Of a stretch of 64,000 nt of DNA, positions 1 through 9,873 are shown one piece after another; the first letter of the stretch is position 1, and the number at the start of each line of letters is the position of its first letter. The position numbers and the translations under genes are program-made. The stretch is taken from contig CAWHDH010000021.1 in NCBI GenBank assembly GCA_963828075.1, positions 496,001-560,000 on the forward strand. Reading direction: 5' to 3'. Under the pieces are notes generated by a model. The model saw only the letters and a program-made list of their open reading frames with translations, made no database searches and was not told where the DNA came from. Origin of the DNA: JACCYI01 sp963828075. GTDB taxonomy: Bacteria > Actinomycetota > Thermoleophilia > Solirubrobacterales > Solirubrobacteraceae.

Positions 1-1
1 G

Positions 2-1834
2 TGGCGCAACGCCGACTATCCGCTCAAGGGCCCGTGGACGCTGTCGCGACTCGACCCCGAGCTGCGCAACAACGACTGCCTGCTCGCCGCCGTCGAGCTG
101 GCGACGGCGGTCATCCGGTCCCCATCGGCGCAGATCGCGTACGCGCCGTACAACCAGCCGGGCACGAACATCCGCGACGAGATGGGCGACGGCATGGGTC
201 CCGAGATCACCGCCGCGGACCTCTCGTTCGGCGAGAGCCCCGGCGACCCGGTCGTCCACGGCGACTACGCCGGCGACAACAACGGGTCCGAGAGCCAGAT
301 CGGGCTGAACGAGAGCCTGTGGGGCTCGTGCGACAAGCCCGGCCAGAAGCAGAACACGGTCCTGGCGATGGCGACGACGATCCTCCACGAGACGGCCCAC
401 TGGAAGAAGGACGTCAAGCTCACCCCCGGGCCCGACCCCTACGAGCCGCCGGGGTCCAGCCCCGAGGAGGAGGGCAAGGAGGTGGAGGAGACCATCTTCG
501 GGGACGACATCTGGTTCAACCCCGGCGTCCAGGATCTCTTCTCCGGTCAGGCGCCGACGAGCGACGAGTCGATCGAGTTGTGGTCGGACCCGGCGAACTG
601 GGCGCCCCCGCCGCCGCCGCGCGCCGCCACGCCGCTCGGTCGCTCCCGGGCGGGAGCGAGGAGGGCCGGCGGGCCGCTCGCGCTCGAGATCGCGTTCACC
701 GGGCCGAGCACGACGTTCGACCTCGACGCGGCGATGGAGGTCGACGTCACGTTCACCAACACCGGCCCGGAGCCGACCCCCGTGCTCGAGGAGGTGCTGC
801 TCGAGCACTACCCGATCCGCTTCGACATCGTCCGCGCCGCCACCGGCCGGCGCATCGCCTTCCGCGGGATCAAGCGCGAGCTCAACTTCCGCGACGACCA
901 CTTCGTGACGCTTGGGTCGGGCGAGTCGCTGACCCGCACCGTCGACCTCAACCGCGACGCCGAGGGGAAACTGGAGCGCTACGACTTCCGCGAGGGCGGC
1001 GAATACAGCGTCACCGCGGTCTTCAGCGACTGGTTCGGGGTGCCGGCCACCCCGTCGAACTCGTTGACCTTCACGGTCAACCCCGGCGGCGGCCTCGCCG
1101 GCACGGTCACGGACGCGACCGGCGGCGCCCCGATGGCGGGGGTGCGCGTGGTCGCCCTGCTCGACGACGTCCTGCAGGGCGAGGCGATCACGGACGCGGC
1201 CGGGGCCTACGCCATCGACGACATCGCCGGCGGGAGCTACACGGTCGCGGCGACCGCCAAGAACTACCTGGCCACGCGCCGGCAGTTCGTCGGCGTCGGG
1301 CCTCCCGGCACCACGCCGCTGGACCTGACGCTGTCGTCGCTGCTGACCTCCGACCAGCTGCGGATCGTGCTGACCTGGGGAGCCGGGCCACCGAACCTCG
1401 ACTCCCACCTCTGGCTGCCCGAGAGCCGGCCGTACCACATCCATCCCGGCCGGCCGGGGTCGGCGGAGGCGTGCCCGAACGCCGTGCTCGACGTCGACGA
1501 CACCGACGGCGAAGGGCCGGAGACCATCACGATCGGCCCGCGCTTCGAGGGCACGTACCGCTACGCGGTCCGTCACCGCGGCGGCAGCCCGCCCATCAAC
1601 AGCTCGCAGGCGGTGGTCCAGGTGTTCGACTCCACCGGGCTGATCGGGTCGTTCCGGCCCGACCCGGAGCTCCCTGGTGAGTGGTGGCACGTGGTCGACA
1701 TCGACGCGGTCACCGGCGATCTGACCCCGTTCGGCGGCAGCTCCAACACGTCGCCCGAGCCGTATGCCGACACCGCTGACGGGTGCCCGCCGGGGCGGGC
1801 GGCGCTCAGAGGGCGAAGTCGGCGGGCTCGATGA
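2..1834 (+). CDS. Metalloprotease-like protein with carboxypeptidase-regulatory-like and YfaP-like domains (5' end missing)
   Basis: The reading frame is open from base 2 to the stop at 1834, so the start lies upstream of the window. A zinc-protease-type HETAH motif (HExxH) lies at about 386-400 in a stretch resembling the active-site helix of a metallopeptidase. A carboxypeptidase-regulatory-like beta-sandwich follows at about 1087-1270, recognisable by GTVTDATGGAPMAGVRV and a GAYAIDDI segment. The end (about 1370-1670) contains LTWGAGPPNLDSHLW, which resembles the YfaP/DUF2135 domain. I infer an extracellular or cell-surface protein, because these two beta domains are common in secreted bacterial proteins. 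The substrate cannot be told. The 3' end overlaps the convergent gene by 29 bases. The protease role is moderately supported: HExxH alone is a weak signature and no downstream zinc ligand was identified. Confidence 0.7.
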   Translation, partial: WRNADYPLKGPWTLSRLDPELRNNDCLLAAVELATAVIRSPSAQIAYAPYNQPGTNIRDEMGDGMGPEITAADLSFGESPGDPVVHGDYAGDNNGSESQIGLNESLWGSCDKPGQKQNTVLAMATTILHETAHWKKDVKLTPGPDPYEPPGSSPEEEGKEVEETIFGDDIWFNPGVQDLFSGQAPTSDESIELWSDPANWAPPPPPRAATPLGRSRAGARRAGGPLALEIAFTGPSTTFDLDAAMEVDVTFTNTGPEPTPVLEEVLLEHYPIRFDIVRAATGRRIAFRGIKRELNFRDDHFVTLGSGESLTRTVDLNRDAEGKLERYDFREGGEYSVTAVFSDWFGVPATPSNSLTFTVNPGGGLAGTVTDATGGAPMAGVRVVALLDDVLQGEAITDAAGAYAIDDIAGGSYTVAATAKNYLATRRQFVGVGPPGTTPLDLTLSSLLTSDQLRIVLTWGAGPPNLDSHLWLPESRPYHIHPGRPGSAEACPNAVLDVDDTDGEGPETITIGPRFEGTYRYAVRHRGGSPPINSSQAVVQVFDSTGLIGSFRPDPELPGEWWHVVDIDAVTGDLTPFGGSSNTSPEPYADTADGCPPGRAALRGRSRRAR

Positions 1835-2141
1835 ACCCGTGCCGCAACGCGTCGACGAACCACTCGGCCTCGACCGCCATCCGCTCGAGCTCGAGCCGCT
1901 GCGCCGCCCGCACGATGGCCATGGCGCCCTCGGCCAGCTCGTCGTCGAAGCGCTCGGCGACCTCGTCGCCGACCGTGACCTCGCGCGACGTCCCGCACTC
2001 GGCGCAGCGCAGGAGCATCCACCAGCGATCCTCGCCGACCGGCTCATAGGCGATCGGGTGGACGAAGTCGCGGTGGCACAGGACGCAGGTCGCCAGCCCG
2101 CTCGGGGCGGGTTCGGACGGTCGAGGGGCTCGGGGTTGCAT
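1806..2141 (-). CDS. Small zinc-ribbon-like hypothetical protein
   Basis: A protein of 111 residues with two CxxC knuckles, CVLC at residues 19-22 and CAEC at 46-49. They are separated by a short aromatic-rich stretch containing WWMLL, which suggests one zinc site. The C-terminal half is an acidic amphipathic helix region (DEVAERFDDELAEGA and onwards). I recognise no named family. The ATG at 2141 is chosen because the upstream extension is arginine-rich and unlike the rest. The gene converges on the metalloprotease-like gene and overlaps its last 29 bases. It could be a single-stranded-nucleic-acid or protein-binding zinc ribbon, but nothing in the context decides this. Confidence 0.65.
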   Translation of the reverse strand: MQPRAPRPSEPAPSGLATCVLCHRDFVHPIAYEPVGEDRWWMLLRCAECGTSREVTVGDEVAERFDDELAEGAMAIVRAAQRLELERMAVEAEWFVDALRHGFIEPADFAL

Positions 2142-2233
2142 GATGGAGCGAGTATCCGCGCCATGCCCACGCGCCCGCACCGGCGCTACCACGATTCATC
2201 TGGTGCGGCTGCCCGTACACCGGAGGGTCCCCG

Positions 2234-2926
2234 TCACAGCGCCCGTGCGTAGGTCACGGCTGCGACCTCTCGCGCGCCCGCCAGCCGGAGGGCGCGGGCG
2301 CAGGCGTCGAGCGTCGCGCCGGTGGTGTGGACGTCGTCGACGAGCACCACCCGCGACGGCGGCGGCGCGACCGCCTCGAACACGAGCCGCCCGACCGCCT
2401 GGCGCTCGGACCGGCGGGCGCCGACCTGGCGGGCGGCCCCGCCGCGGCGGCGCAGGCACTCGGCGATCTCCAGGCCACGGCGCCGGCCGAGCGCGCCGGC
2501 GAGCCGGGCGGCCTGGTTGAAGCCGCGGCGCCGGCGGCGGAAGGGGTGCAGCGGGACGGGCACGAGCACGCACCCGGGCTCGAGCAACCCGGCGGGCGCG
2601 GTGGCCGCGACGTGCGCGGCCATCAGGTCGGCGAGCGGCAGCGCGCCGCGGTACTTCAGGGCGAGCACGACGGAGCGGGCGGCCCCCTCGTGGGCGAACG
2701 GCGCCCACGCGCGCGAGAACGCCGCCGCCGCGGCCGGGCAGCGGCCGCGCCGCGCCGCGTGCGCCGGCAGGCCGCAGCGGCCGCAGCGCGGGCCGCGCAG
2801 CCATGGCAGCGCACGCAGGCAGGCGCCGCACAGCACGTCGTCGGCCCGCGGCAGCGGCTCGCGGCACGTCGCGCACGCGGGCGGCGCGACCAGGGCGAGC
2901 AGCTCGGCGAGTGCGCGTCGGGACAT
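2234..2926 (-). CDS. ComF-family phosphoribosyltransferase-like protein
   Basis: A protein of 230 residues with the two-part ComF layout. The N-terminus is a double zinc knuckle with pairs CATC, CGAC and CGRC, followed by AHAARRGRC. The C-terminal phosphoribosyltransferase domain carries the PRPP-loop sequence VVLVDDVHTTGATLDAC near residues 195-211. Known ComF proteins support DNA uptake or recombination in naturally competent bacteria; the role in actinobacteria is less clear. The start is placed at 2926 (MSRRALAELLAL), because the sequence further upstream is not ComF-like and would run into the promoter region of the divergent gene at 3012. No competence machinery is visible nearby. Confidence 0.85.
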   Translation of the reverse strand: MSRRALAELLALVAPPACATCREPLPRADDVLCGACLRALPWLRGPRCGRCGLPAHAARRGRCPAAAAAFSRAWAPFAHEGAARSVVLALKYRGALPLADLMAAHVAATAPAGLLEPGCVLVPVPLHPFRRRRRGFNQAARLAGALGRRRGLEIAECLRRRGGAARQVGARRSERQAVGRLVFEAVAPPPSRVVLVDDVHTTGATLDACARALRLAGAREVAAVTYARAL

Positions 2927-3011
2927 GCTGCGGAGCCTGCCGCGATCCGCTGAACGGATCAGCACCCAAACGTGACGATTGCGCGCAGGAGGCGTGCGAC
3001 CATTCACGCGC

Positions 3012-3815
3012 ATGGCGGTCGACACCTCGTGGACGTTCGCCCCGCTCGTGCTGCTCGCGCTGGTCGCCTACGCCGCGGTCTACGGGCTGCGCTGGCGGCG
3101 CAGTCGCGCGCAGGGCGGCGCCCGCGCCGCGGGCCTCGACCGCCTCGCGCTGTGGATCCTCGGCCTGCTCTGCCTGTCCGGAGCACTCGTCTCGCCCGTC
3201 GACGTCCTCGGTGAGCAGTTCGCGACGTTCCACATGGCGCAGCACCTCCTGATCGCCGACCTCGCCCCGATCGCGCTCACGCTCGCCCTGACCAAGCACA
3301 TCCTGCGGCCGGTCACGCGGCGACTGCGGCGGCTGGAGCAGGCGGCGGGACCGTTCGGGCACCCGGTCTTCGGGGTCGTCGCGTACGTCGGGGTGATGTG
3401 GCTCTGGCACATCCCGGCGCTCTACGACGCCGCCCTGCGCAGCCCGGTGGTGCACACGCTCGAGCACCTGTCCTTCGGCGCGGCGGGCGTGCTGTACTGG
3501 TGGCACCTGCTCTCCCCGATCCGCTCGCGGCTGCGGATGGGCGGGCTCGGGCCGGTGATGTACATGGCCTCGACGAAGCTGCTCGTCGGCCTGCTCGGCG
3601 TCGTCCTCGCCTTCTCGCCCGACGTCCTCTACGCCTACGACTTCGGCGGCGGCGAGCGGTGGGGGCTCACCACGCTCGACGACATGCACGTCGCCGGGCT
3701 CGTCATGGCGCTCGAGCAGTCGATCGTGATGGGGATCGCGATCGCCTACCTGTTCGTCCGCATGCTCACGGAGTCCGAGGCCGAGGAGCAGCGCGCCGAG
3801 CGCTACGCGGGGTGA
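3012..3815 (+). CDS. CtaG-family cytochrome c oxidase assembly factor
   Basis: A 267-residue integral membrane protein with about seven hydrophobic segments. It shows the CtaG (caa3-type) pattern: FHMAQHLLIADLAPIAL, WLWHIPALYDAAL, a conserved HTLEHLSFGAAGVLYWW stretch and MHVAGLVMALEQS. The repeated histidines in membrane segments fit copper handling for the oxidase binuclear centre, which is the established family role. No oxidase subunits lie in the window, so the partner must be elsewhere. ATG 3012 is preferred over 2979 because the extra 11 residues are polar and not conserved in type. It is divergent from the comF-like gene and its 3' end overlaps the convergent serine hydrolase by 13 bases. 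Confidence 0.85.
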   Translation: MAVDTSWTFAPLVLLALVAYAAVYGLRWRRSRAQGGARAAGLDRLALWILGLLCLSGALVSPVDVLGEQFATFHMAQHLLIADLAPIALTLALTKHILRPVTRRLRRLEQAAGPFGHPVFGVVAYVGVMWLWHIPALYDAALRSPVVHTLEHLSFGAAGVLYWWHLLSPIRSRLRMGGLGPVMYMASTKLLVGLLGVVLAFSPDVLYAYDFGGGERWGLTTLDDMHVAGLVMALEQSIVMGIAIAYLFVRMLTESEAEEQRAERYAG

Positions 3816-4906
3816 AAAGCGCCCGCGACGATGCGGTCGATCGCCTCGACCGCGGACAGGTCGCTGACGATCCGGTTGCGCATCACGGCGACCGCGACGC
3901 CCGAGTCGATGTCGGCGTACGCGGCGCTGCCGTTCGAGCCGATCATCCCGAACGTCGACCCCTGGCGCGACTCGGCCCCGAGACGCGCGGTGCTGTACCC
4001 GAGCGCCCAGGTCGTGGGAAATCCCATCACCTGATCGACGCCGGAGAACGCCGGCGCGGCCATCGACACCAGGCGCTCGCCGGAGACCAGGTCGACGCCG
4101 TCGACGTGACCGAGCAGCGCGGCATACATCCGCGCCACGGCGCGCGCGGTCATCGTCCCCTGTGAAGGGATGTCGGCCCGCAGGACGTCACGGCGGTTCG
4201 CGAAGGCGGCTGTGGGTTGGACCCCAGGCGGGACTGCGCGGTCGAGTGGTGATCCCGGTGCGGGCGGCGGAGGGGCGGCGCCGTCGGGCCCTTGCCGCGC
4301 AACGCGCCCCACCAGGTCGTCCGGGACGCCGAAGTGGAGCTCGTCGGCGACCCCGAGGGGTGCGGCGATCTCCTCGCGCAGCGCGGCGGCGAGCGTGCGC
4401 CCGGTCGCGCGCCGCACCACCTCGCCGAGCAGGAACCCGAAGGTCAGCGCGTGGTAGCCGGTCTCTGAGCCCGGAGGCCACCACGGCGGCTCCGCGGCGA
4501 TGAAGGCGCAGACGCGGTCCCAGCCACCGAGATCCGCTGGTGTGATCTGCGGCCACAGGCCCGGCACGCCCGCGGTGTGCAGCAGCACGTCGCGGAGCGA
4601 CACGCGATCCTTGCCGTGCGCGGCGAATTCGGGCCAGACGTCGGCGACGCGCTGGTCGTAGCTGAGCTCCCCCCGCTCGACGAGCGTGTGGGCGATCGAC
4701 GTCGCCACGCCCTTGCCCGTGGATGCGGCGAAGAACAGCGTCCCCGGGGTCACCGGGGCTGCCGTCCGGAGATCGGCGAGCCCGGCAACCGCGTCGACGA
4801 CGACCTCGCCCTCGTGCATGACCGAGACCTGAAGCCCGGTCTCCTCACCGGAGGCGACGAGCTCGTCGATCGTGGCCTGCGCCTGCCGCTGCAGGTCGGC
4901 GGACAC
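3803..4906 (-). CDS. Serine hydrolase, class C beta-lactamase/esterase family
   Basis: A 367-residue protein of the penicillin-binding/class C beta-lactamase fold. The nucleophile motif SxxK is STGK at residues 62-65, followed by the usual LRDVLLHTAGVPGL block. The second motif position reads GYHALTFGFLLGEV, where Tyr is kept but the third residue is Ala rather than Asn, as in many EstB-like esterases. A late GMIGSNGSAAYAD segment occupies the KTG-box position. No signal peptide is seen, so it is probably a cytoplasmic esterase or amidase and not a resistance enzyme. Substrate unknown. Convergent with the ctaG-like gene. Confidence 0.85.
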   Translation of the reverse strand: MSADLQRQAQATIDELVASGEETGLQVSVMHEGEVVVDAVAGLADLRTAAPVTPGTLFFAASTGKGVATSIAHTLVERGELSYDQRVADVWPEFAAHGKDRVSLRDVLLHTAGVPGLWPQITPADLGGWDRVCAFIAAEPPWWPPGSETGYHALTFGFLLGEVVRRATGRTLAAALREEIAAPLGVADELHFGVPDDLVGRVARQGPDGAAPPPPAPGSPLDRAVPPGVQPTAAFANRRDVLRADIPSQGTMTARAVARMYAALLGHVDGVDLVSGERLVSMAAPAFSGVDQVMGFPTTWALGYSTARLGAESRQGSTFGMIGSNGSAAYADIDSGVAVAVMRNRIVSDLSAVEAIDRIVAGAFHPA

Positions 4907-5000
4907 GCTCAGCCGGGAAAGCGCCAGGTCGTACGGCTTCGAGGGCGACTTGGTCGGGCGAGGCGGTTCGCCTCACCTGACACGCGCTGTGCTTCAGAAC

Positions 5001-5182
5001 TGCGCATTGAGCGGACGGATTCGGGCGGTCGGGGGCGGGTCGGGCGGGCACCGGATGGCGGGATGGGACGCCGTCAACCACCCCCATCGTCGGCAACGGG
5101 TCACACGGGGGTGATTGGGGGCGTCATCCGCCCCCAATCACCCCCTTGTGGCTGCTTGGAGTGGCATGGGGGTGGTTGACGT
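5001..5182 (+). repeat. Alternating inverted 13-mer array, possible diverged member of the hairpin-array family
   Basis: Four copies of a C-rich 13-mer alternate in orientation: CAACCACCCCCAT (5075-5087), its complement-type copy ACGGGGGTGATTG (5105-5117), CAATCACCCCCTT (5135-5147) and ATGGGGGTGGTTG (5166-5178). The gaps are 17, 17 and 18 bases. Upstream at 5004-5011 is GCATTGAG, then CGGTCGGGG about 22 bases later. The same two marks stand 20 bases apart at the head of the elements at 29969 and 43509. The spacing of the words differs from those elements, so membership in the same family is an inference. Confidence 0.6.
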
Positions 5183-5280
5183 CATCATCGCCCATCTCGC
5201 CGAGCCGCGACACGGGATCGTCACGCGTCTCGACCTCCTCAATGCCGGGGTGAGCGCGTCAGACGATGTCTCGCCCGACC
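5166..5280 (+). pseudogene. N-terminal fragment of a DUF559/AbiEi-like gene
   Basis: The frame from the ATG at 5166 reads VDVIIAHLAEPRHGIVTR and then LDLLNAGVSASDD. This closely matches the N-terminal winged-helix start of the intact DUF559 protein encoded at 60963-61913 (DRDIATLAERQHGLVSRPQL). After about 38 codons the similarity stops just before the 3' end of the convergent uridylyltransferase gene. It is therefore a truncated relic of a second family member. Its first codons overlap the last word of the inverted 13-mer array. Confidence 0.65.
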
Positions 5281-5290
5281 GAAAACTCGT

Positions 5291-6667
5291 CTACCCCTCG
5301 AGGACGGCGCCGTCGTCGATGCGCGCCGGCCCCTCCACGGTGACCTCGCCGCGGCAGACCACGTTCGCCCCGAAGGTCACGTCACCCGCGACGGTCAACC
5401 GGTCGCAGTCGACGAGCGAGGGCGGCCCCTGAGGCAGGTGGGCGTCGAAGTCGTGGATCAGCTTGAAGTGGTCGTCGTCGAGCGACACGAGCGGCGCCCC
5501 GCGACCGTCGCGCGCGGAGGACAGCCGGACGCGCGAGCCGTCGGCGAGCTCGTAGGCGTCCGAGCGCAGCACGAGCAGGTCGTCGGTCGTCTTGACCGGC
5601 ACGAAGCGCGTCCGCGGCACGCGCAGCGCGCCCGCGCCGTCGAAGACCCCGATCGCCGCGCCCATCGCGGTCTCGAGCTGGATGACGGCCGGCGAGGACT
5701 TGTCGCTCGGGTCGACCGTCTTGTGGTTGACGATCATCGGCAGGCCGAGGACGTTGTCGCGTTCCTCCAGCGTCCTGGCCAGGACCCGCAGGTCCATCCA
5801 CAGGTTGTTGCAGTTGAAGTACGGATGGCGGTCGACGTCCTGGAACGCGGCGATGTCGTCCTCGGGCGTCTGCGCGGTCTCGCGCAGGACGAGGCCGCCG
5901 CCGTCGCGCCGGCGGGCGATGTGGCCGCCCTTCTTGTCGGCCTCCGTGCGGTCGCAGACCTCCGAGAGGAACGGCAGCCCCTCGCCGGCGAACCAGGCGA
6001 GGATGCGCGGGTCGAAGACGGCGCCGAGGTTGTCGGAGTTCGAGACGAACGCGTAGTGGTAGCCGTGCCCGAGCAGCGTCTCGAGCATCCCCGAGGTGAC
6101 CAGCGCGGTGTAGAGGTCGCCGTGCCCGGGCGGGCACCACTCGAGCGCCGGGTCCGGCGGCCACTCGACCGCGAGGAAGTCCTCGGCCCGGACCTTCGGC
6201 TCCTTGTTCTGCACGAAGTCGGCGTCGACGTCGGCGTCGAGGTCCCCATGGCGGGCGAGCGCGGCGAGCGACTCCTCGCGGGTGGCGAAGGAGTTCATGA
6301 GGACGAGCGGCAGCCGCGCGCCCGAGCGCTCGCGCAGGGCGAGGACCTGCCGGGCGATGATGTCGAGGAAGCTCAGCCCGTCCTTGACCTCGAGCAGCGA
6401 CTTGGCCTTGGTCATGCCCATGCTGGTCCCGAGGCCGCCGTTGAGCTTGATCACGACGGCCTGGTCGAGCAGCTCGGACGACGCGTCCTCGGCGAGGTCG
6501 GCGAAGTCGGGCACATCGGTCACCGGCTCGATCTCGGCCTCCGGCATCAGCCCGGTCTCGCCCGCGACGAGCTGCTCGAAGTAGTGGCGGAAGGTGTCGA
6601 TCGCGGCCTCGTGCACGCCGTCGGCGCGCATCTTCTCGACGTTGGCTCGGAGGGCTTCAGCGCTCAT
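5291..6667 (-). CDS. UTP-glucose-1-phosphate uridylyltransferase (UDPGP family)
   Basis: A 458-residue enzyme of the eukaryotic-type UDP-glucose pyrophosphorylase family, making UDP-glucose from UTP and glucose-1-phosphate. The nucleotide-binding signature KLNGGLGTSMG lies at residues 74-84, followed by the family blocks FVQNKEPKV, CPPGHGDLY, FVSNSDNLGA and YFNCNNLW. The end forms a short left-handed beta-helix type tail. Length is normal for the family. The product would feed the UDP-glucose dehydrogenase encoded at 24198-25511. It is the last gene before the pair of SAH hydrolases, 12 bases downstream of the 6680 stop and on the same strand, so probably cotranscribed with them. Confidence 0.92.
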   Translation of the reverse strand: MSAEALRANVEKMRADGVHEAAIDTFRHYFEQLVAGETGLMPEAEIEPVTDVPDFADLAEDASSELLDQAVVIKLNGGLGTSMGMTKAKSLLEVKDGLSFLDIIARQVLALRERSGARLPLVLMNSFATREESLAALARHGDLDADVDADFVQNKEPKVRAEDFLAVEWPPDPALEWCPPGHGDLYTALVTSGMLETLLGHGYHYAFVSNSDNLGAVFDPRILAWFAGEGLPFLSEVCDRTEADKKGGHIARRRDGGGLVLRETAQTPEDDIAAFQDVDRHPYFNCNNLWMDLRVLARTLEERDNVLGLPMIVNHKTVDPSDKSSPAVIQLETAMGAAIGVFDGAGALRVPRTRFVPVKTTDDLLVLRSDAYELADGSRVRLSSARDGRGAPLVSLDDDHFKLIHDFDAHLPQGPPSLVDCDRLTVAGDVTFGANVVCRGEVTVEGPARIDDGAVLEG

Positions 6668-6679
6668 CGCGGCGCAACT

Positions 6680-7942
6680 CTACCCACGCCCCCAGCCACG
6701 CAGGTAGTGCGCCTGGCCCTCGGTCGGGGCGTCGATCCGGACCCCCAGCGACTCGAGCTTCAGGCGCGCCACCTCGCGGTCGACGGCGTCGGGGACCGGC
6801 AGCACGCCGGGCGCCAGCCGGCCCGCCTCGAGGACGAGGTGCTCGACCGCGAGCGCCTGGTTGGCGAACGACATGTCCATCACCGAGGCGGGATGACCCT
6901 CGCCCGCGGCGAGGTTGACGACGCGGCCGGAGGCGAGCAGGTTGAGGCGGCGGTCGCCGAGGTCGTACTGCTCGACGAGCGGCAGGACCTCGCGTGACCC
7001 GCCGGTCGCCGCCTCGCGCAGCGCGGCGAGGTCGATCTCGATGTCGAAGTGCCCGGCGTTGGCGAGGATCGCGCCGTCCTTCATGCGCGCGAAGTGCTCG
7101 GCGCCGAGGACGTCGCGCGAGCCGGTCACGGTCACGAAGACGTCGCCGCGCTCGGCCGCCTCGACCGCGGGCATCACCTCGAAGCCCTCCATCCGCGCCT
7201 CGAGCGCGCGCATCGAGTCGATCTCGCAGACGATCACCTGGGCGCCGGCCCCGCGGGCGCGCAGCGCGACGCCCTTGCCCGTGAACCCGTAGCCGATCAC
7301 GACGAACGTGTGCCCGGCGACGAGCAGGTTGGTGGCGCGCAGGATGCCGTCGAGCGTCGACTGGCCGGTCCCGTAGTGGTCGTTGAAGAGTCGTTCGGTC
7401 CGGGCCTCGTTGACCGCGATCACCGGGCAGGCGAGCCGCCCCTCGGCCTCGAGCGAGCGCAGGCGCAGCAGGCCGGTGGTGGTCTCCTCCGTGCCGCCGA
7501 GCATGCCCTCGAGCAGTTCGGGGCGCAGGTGGTGCAGGACGGTCAGGAGGTCGGCGCCGTCGTCGAGCGTGATCTGCGGCGCGCCGGCCACGAGCAGGGC
7601 GACGTGGGCGGCGTAGGCGTCGGCGTCCTCACCGCGGCGGGCGTGGACCTCGGCGCCGTGGTCGGCGACCAGCGCGGCGGCGACGTCGTCCTGGGTCGAC
7701 AGCGGGTTCGAGGCGCACAGCGCGACGCTCGCCCCGCCCGCGATCAGCGTGCGGACGAGGTTCGCGGTCTCCGCGGTGACATGCAGGCAGGCGGCGACCC
7801 GCACGCCGTCCAGCGGCCGCTCGCGCGCGAAGCGCTCGCGGATGGAGCACAGGACGGGCATCTGCCCGTCCGCCCACTCGATCCGGGCCCGGCCCTCAGG
7901 GGCCAGACCCGGATCGGAGATGGTGTTTCGGCCTTCGGTCAT
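6680..7942 (-). CDS. S-adenosylhomocysteine hydrolase-like protein, archaeal/Thermotoga-type, with altered catalytic residues
   Basis: A 420-residue member of the adenosylhomocysteinase family, shorter than the second copy and built like archaeal/Thermotoga enzymes (no C-terminal KxxxYRY tail). Conserved features are LHVTAETANL, LDDGADLL, EETTTG at 152-157, the NAD loop GYGFTGKG at 218-225 and NAGHFDIEID. The segment equivalent to human VTKSKFDN reads RTERLFND at residues 181-188. So Glu183 stands where the catalytic Lys186 is expected, and Asn187-Asp188 replace Asp190-Asn191. It may act on another nucleoside-homocysteine or be a pseudoenzyme. The ATG lies inside a repeated leader (see 7943-8013). 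Confidence 0.85.
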   Translation of the reverse strand: MTEGRNTISDPGLAPEGRARIEWADGQMPVLCSIRERFARERPLDGVRVAACLHVTAETANLVRTLIAGGASVALCASNPLSTQDDVAAALVADHGAEVHARRGEDADAYAAHVALLVAGAPQITLDDGADLLTVLHHLRPELLEGMLGGTEETTTGLLRLRSLEAEGRLACPVIAVNEARTERLFNDHYGTGQSTLDGILRATNLLVAGHTFVVIGYGFTGKGVALRARGAGAQVIVCEIDSMRALEARMEGFEVMPAVEAAERGDVFVTVTGSRDVLGAEHFARMKDGAILANAGHFDIEIDLAALREAATGGSREVLPLVEQYDLGDRRLNLLASGRVVNLAAGEGHPASVMDMSFANQALAVEHLVLEAGRLAPGVLPVPDAVDREVARLKLESLGVRIDAPTEGQAHYLRGWGRG

Positions 7943-8013
7943 CGCAAGCTCCGACCTTCGGACGACGTCACGGGCCCGCCGGTCATCGCAAGCTCTGACC
8001 TAGGGCGACGTCA
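7936..8013 (-). repeat. Tandem leader repeat between the two SAH hydrolase genes
   Basis: On the minus strand the spacer holds two copies of a unit of about 35 bases. It begins TGACGTCG and ends GAGCTTGCGATGAC. The second copy supplies the start codon of the downstream gene. A related copy lies at about 32385-32412 in the atpG-atpD gap. The outer parts of each unit (GACGTCG and CGATGAC) can pair with one mismatch and one wobble, so a small RNA hairpin is possible. The first copy also opens a 15-codon frame (starting MTGGPV) whose TGA overlaps the ATG of the hydrolase, which would permit translational coupling. Confidence 0.65.
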
Positions 8014-9468
<1,455 letters not shown>

Positions 9469-9496
9469 GAGGCCTTTCGGTCGTGTGCGTGGGGGA

Positions 9497-9865
9497 TCAG
9501 GCGGCGGGGCTGAGGGCGGCGGCCTGCAGCAGCCGCTGGTGCTTCTCCTGCTCGAACGACAGCCAGTCGGACTGCGCGACGCCGGCGGGTCGTTCGGCCT
9601 GCGCCTCGAGCCAGCGGTCCGTGGCGGCGCGCAGCTCGGGGTCATGGCGCAGGCGCGCCGCGAAGGCGACGTCCGACAGCCCCAGCTCGTGCGCGTCGAG
9701 CAGCTCGCGGAGCGTCCGCAGGCGCTGGAGCTCGGCCGGGCCGTAGAGGCGGTAGCCGGCGCCCGAGCGCCGCGGCTCGAGCAGGCCGACGCGCTCGACG
9801 TAGCGGAGCATGCGAGGCGACCAGCCGGTCGTCTCCGCCGCCTCGTTGATCGTGAGCCCGTCCAT
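9497..9865 (-). CDS. MerR-family transcriptional regulator
   Basis: A 122-residue regulator. The N-terminal helix-turn-helix and wing are typical: LTINEAAETTGWSPRMLRYV, ERVGLLEPRRS, GYRLYGPAELQRL. A short dimerisation helix and a small C-terminal tail follow, with no cysteine metal site, so it is not a classical metal sensor. It is the first gene of the ahcY transcription unit. A strong dyad (9874-9899) sits just in front of its ATG, between it and the divergent ltrA-like gene, so autoregulation and control of both directions are likely. The ligand is unknown. Confidence 0.88.
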   Translation of the reverse strand: MDGLTINEAAETTGWSPRMLRYVERVGLLEPRRSGAGYRLYGPAELQRLRTLRELLDAHELGLSDVAFAARLRHDPELRAATDRWLEAQAERPAGVAQSDWLSFEQEKHQRLLQAAALSPAA

Positions 9866-9873
9866 TCCGCGAC

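Noticed and set aside
7936..8013. SAH or SAM riboswitch in front of the downstream hydrolase gene
   Set aside because: No consensus core of either class is visible; the spacer is explained by the tandem repeat.
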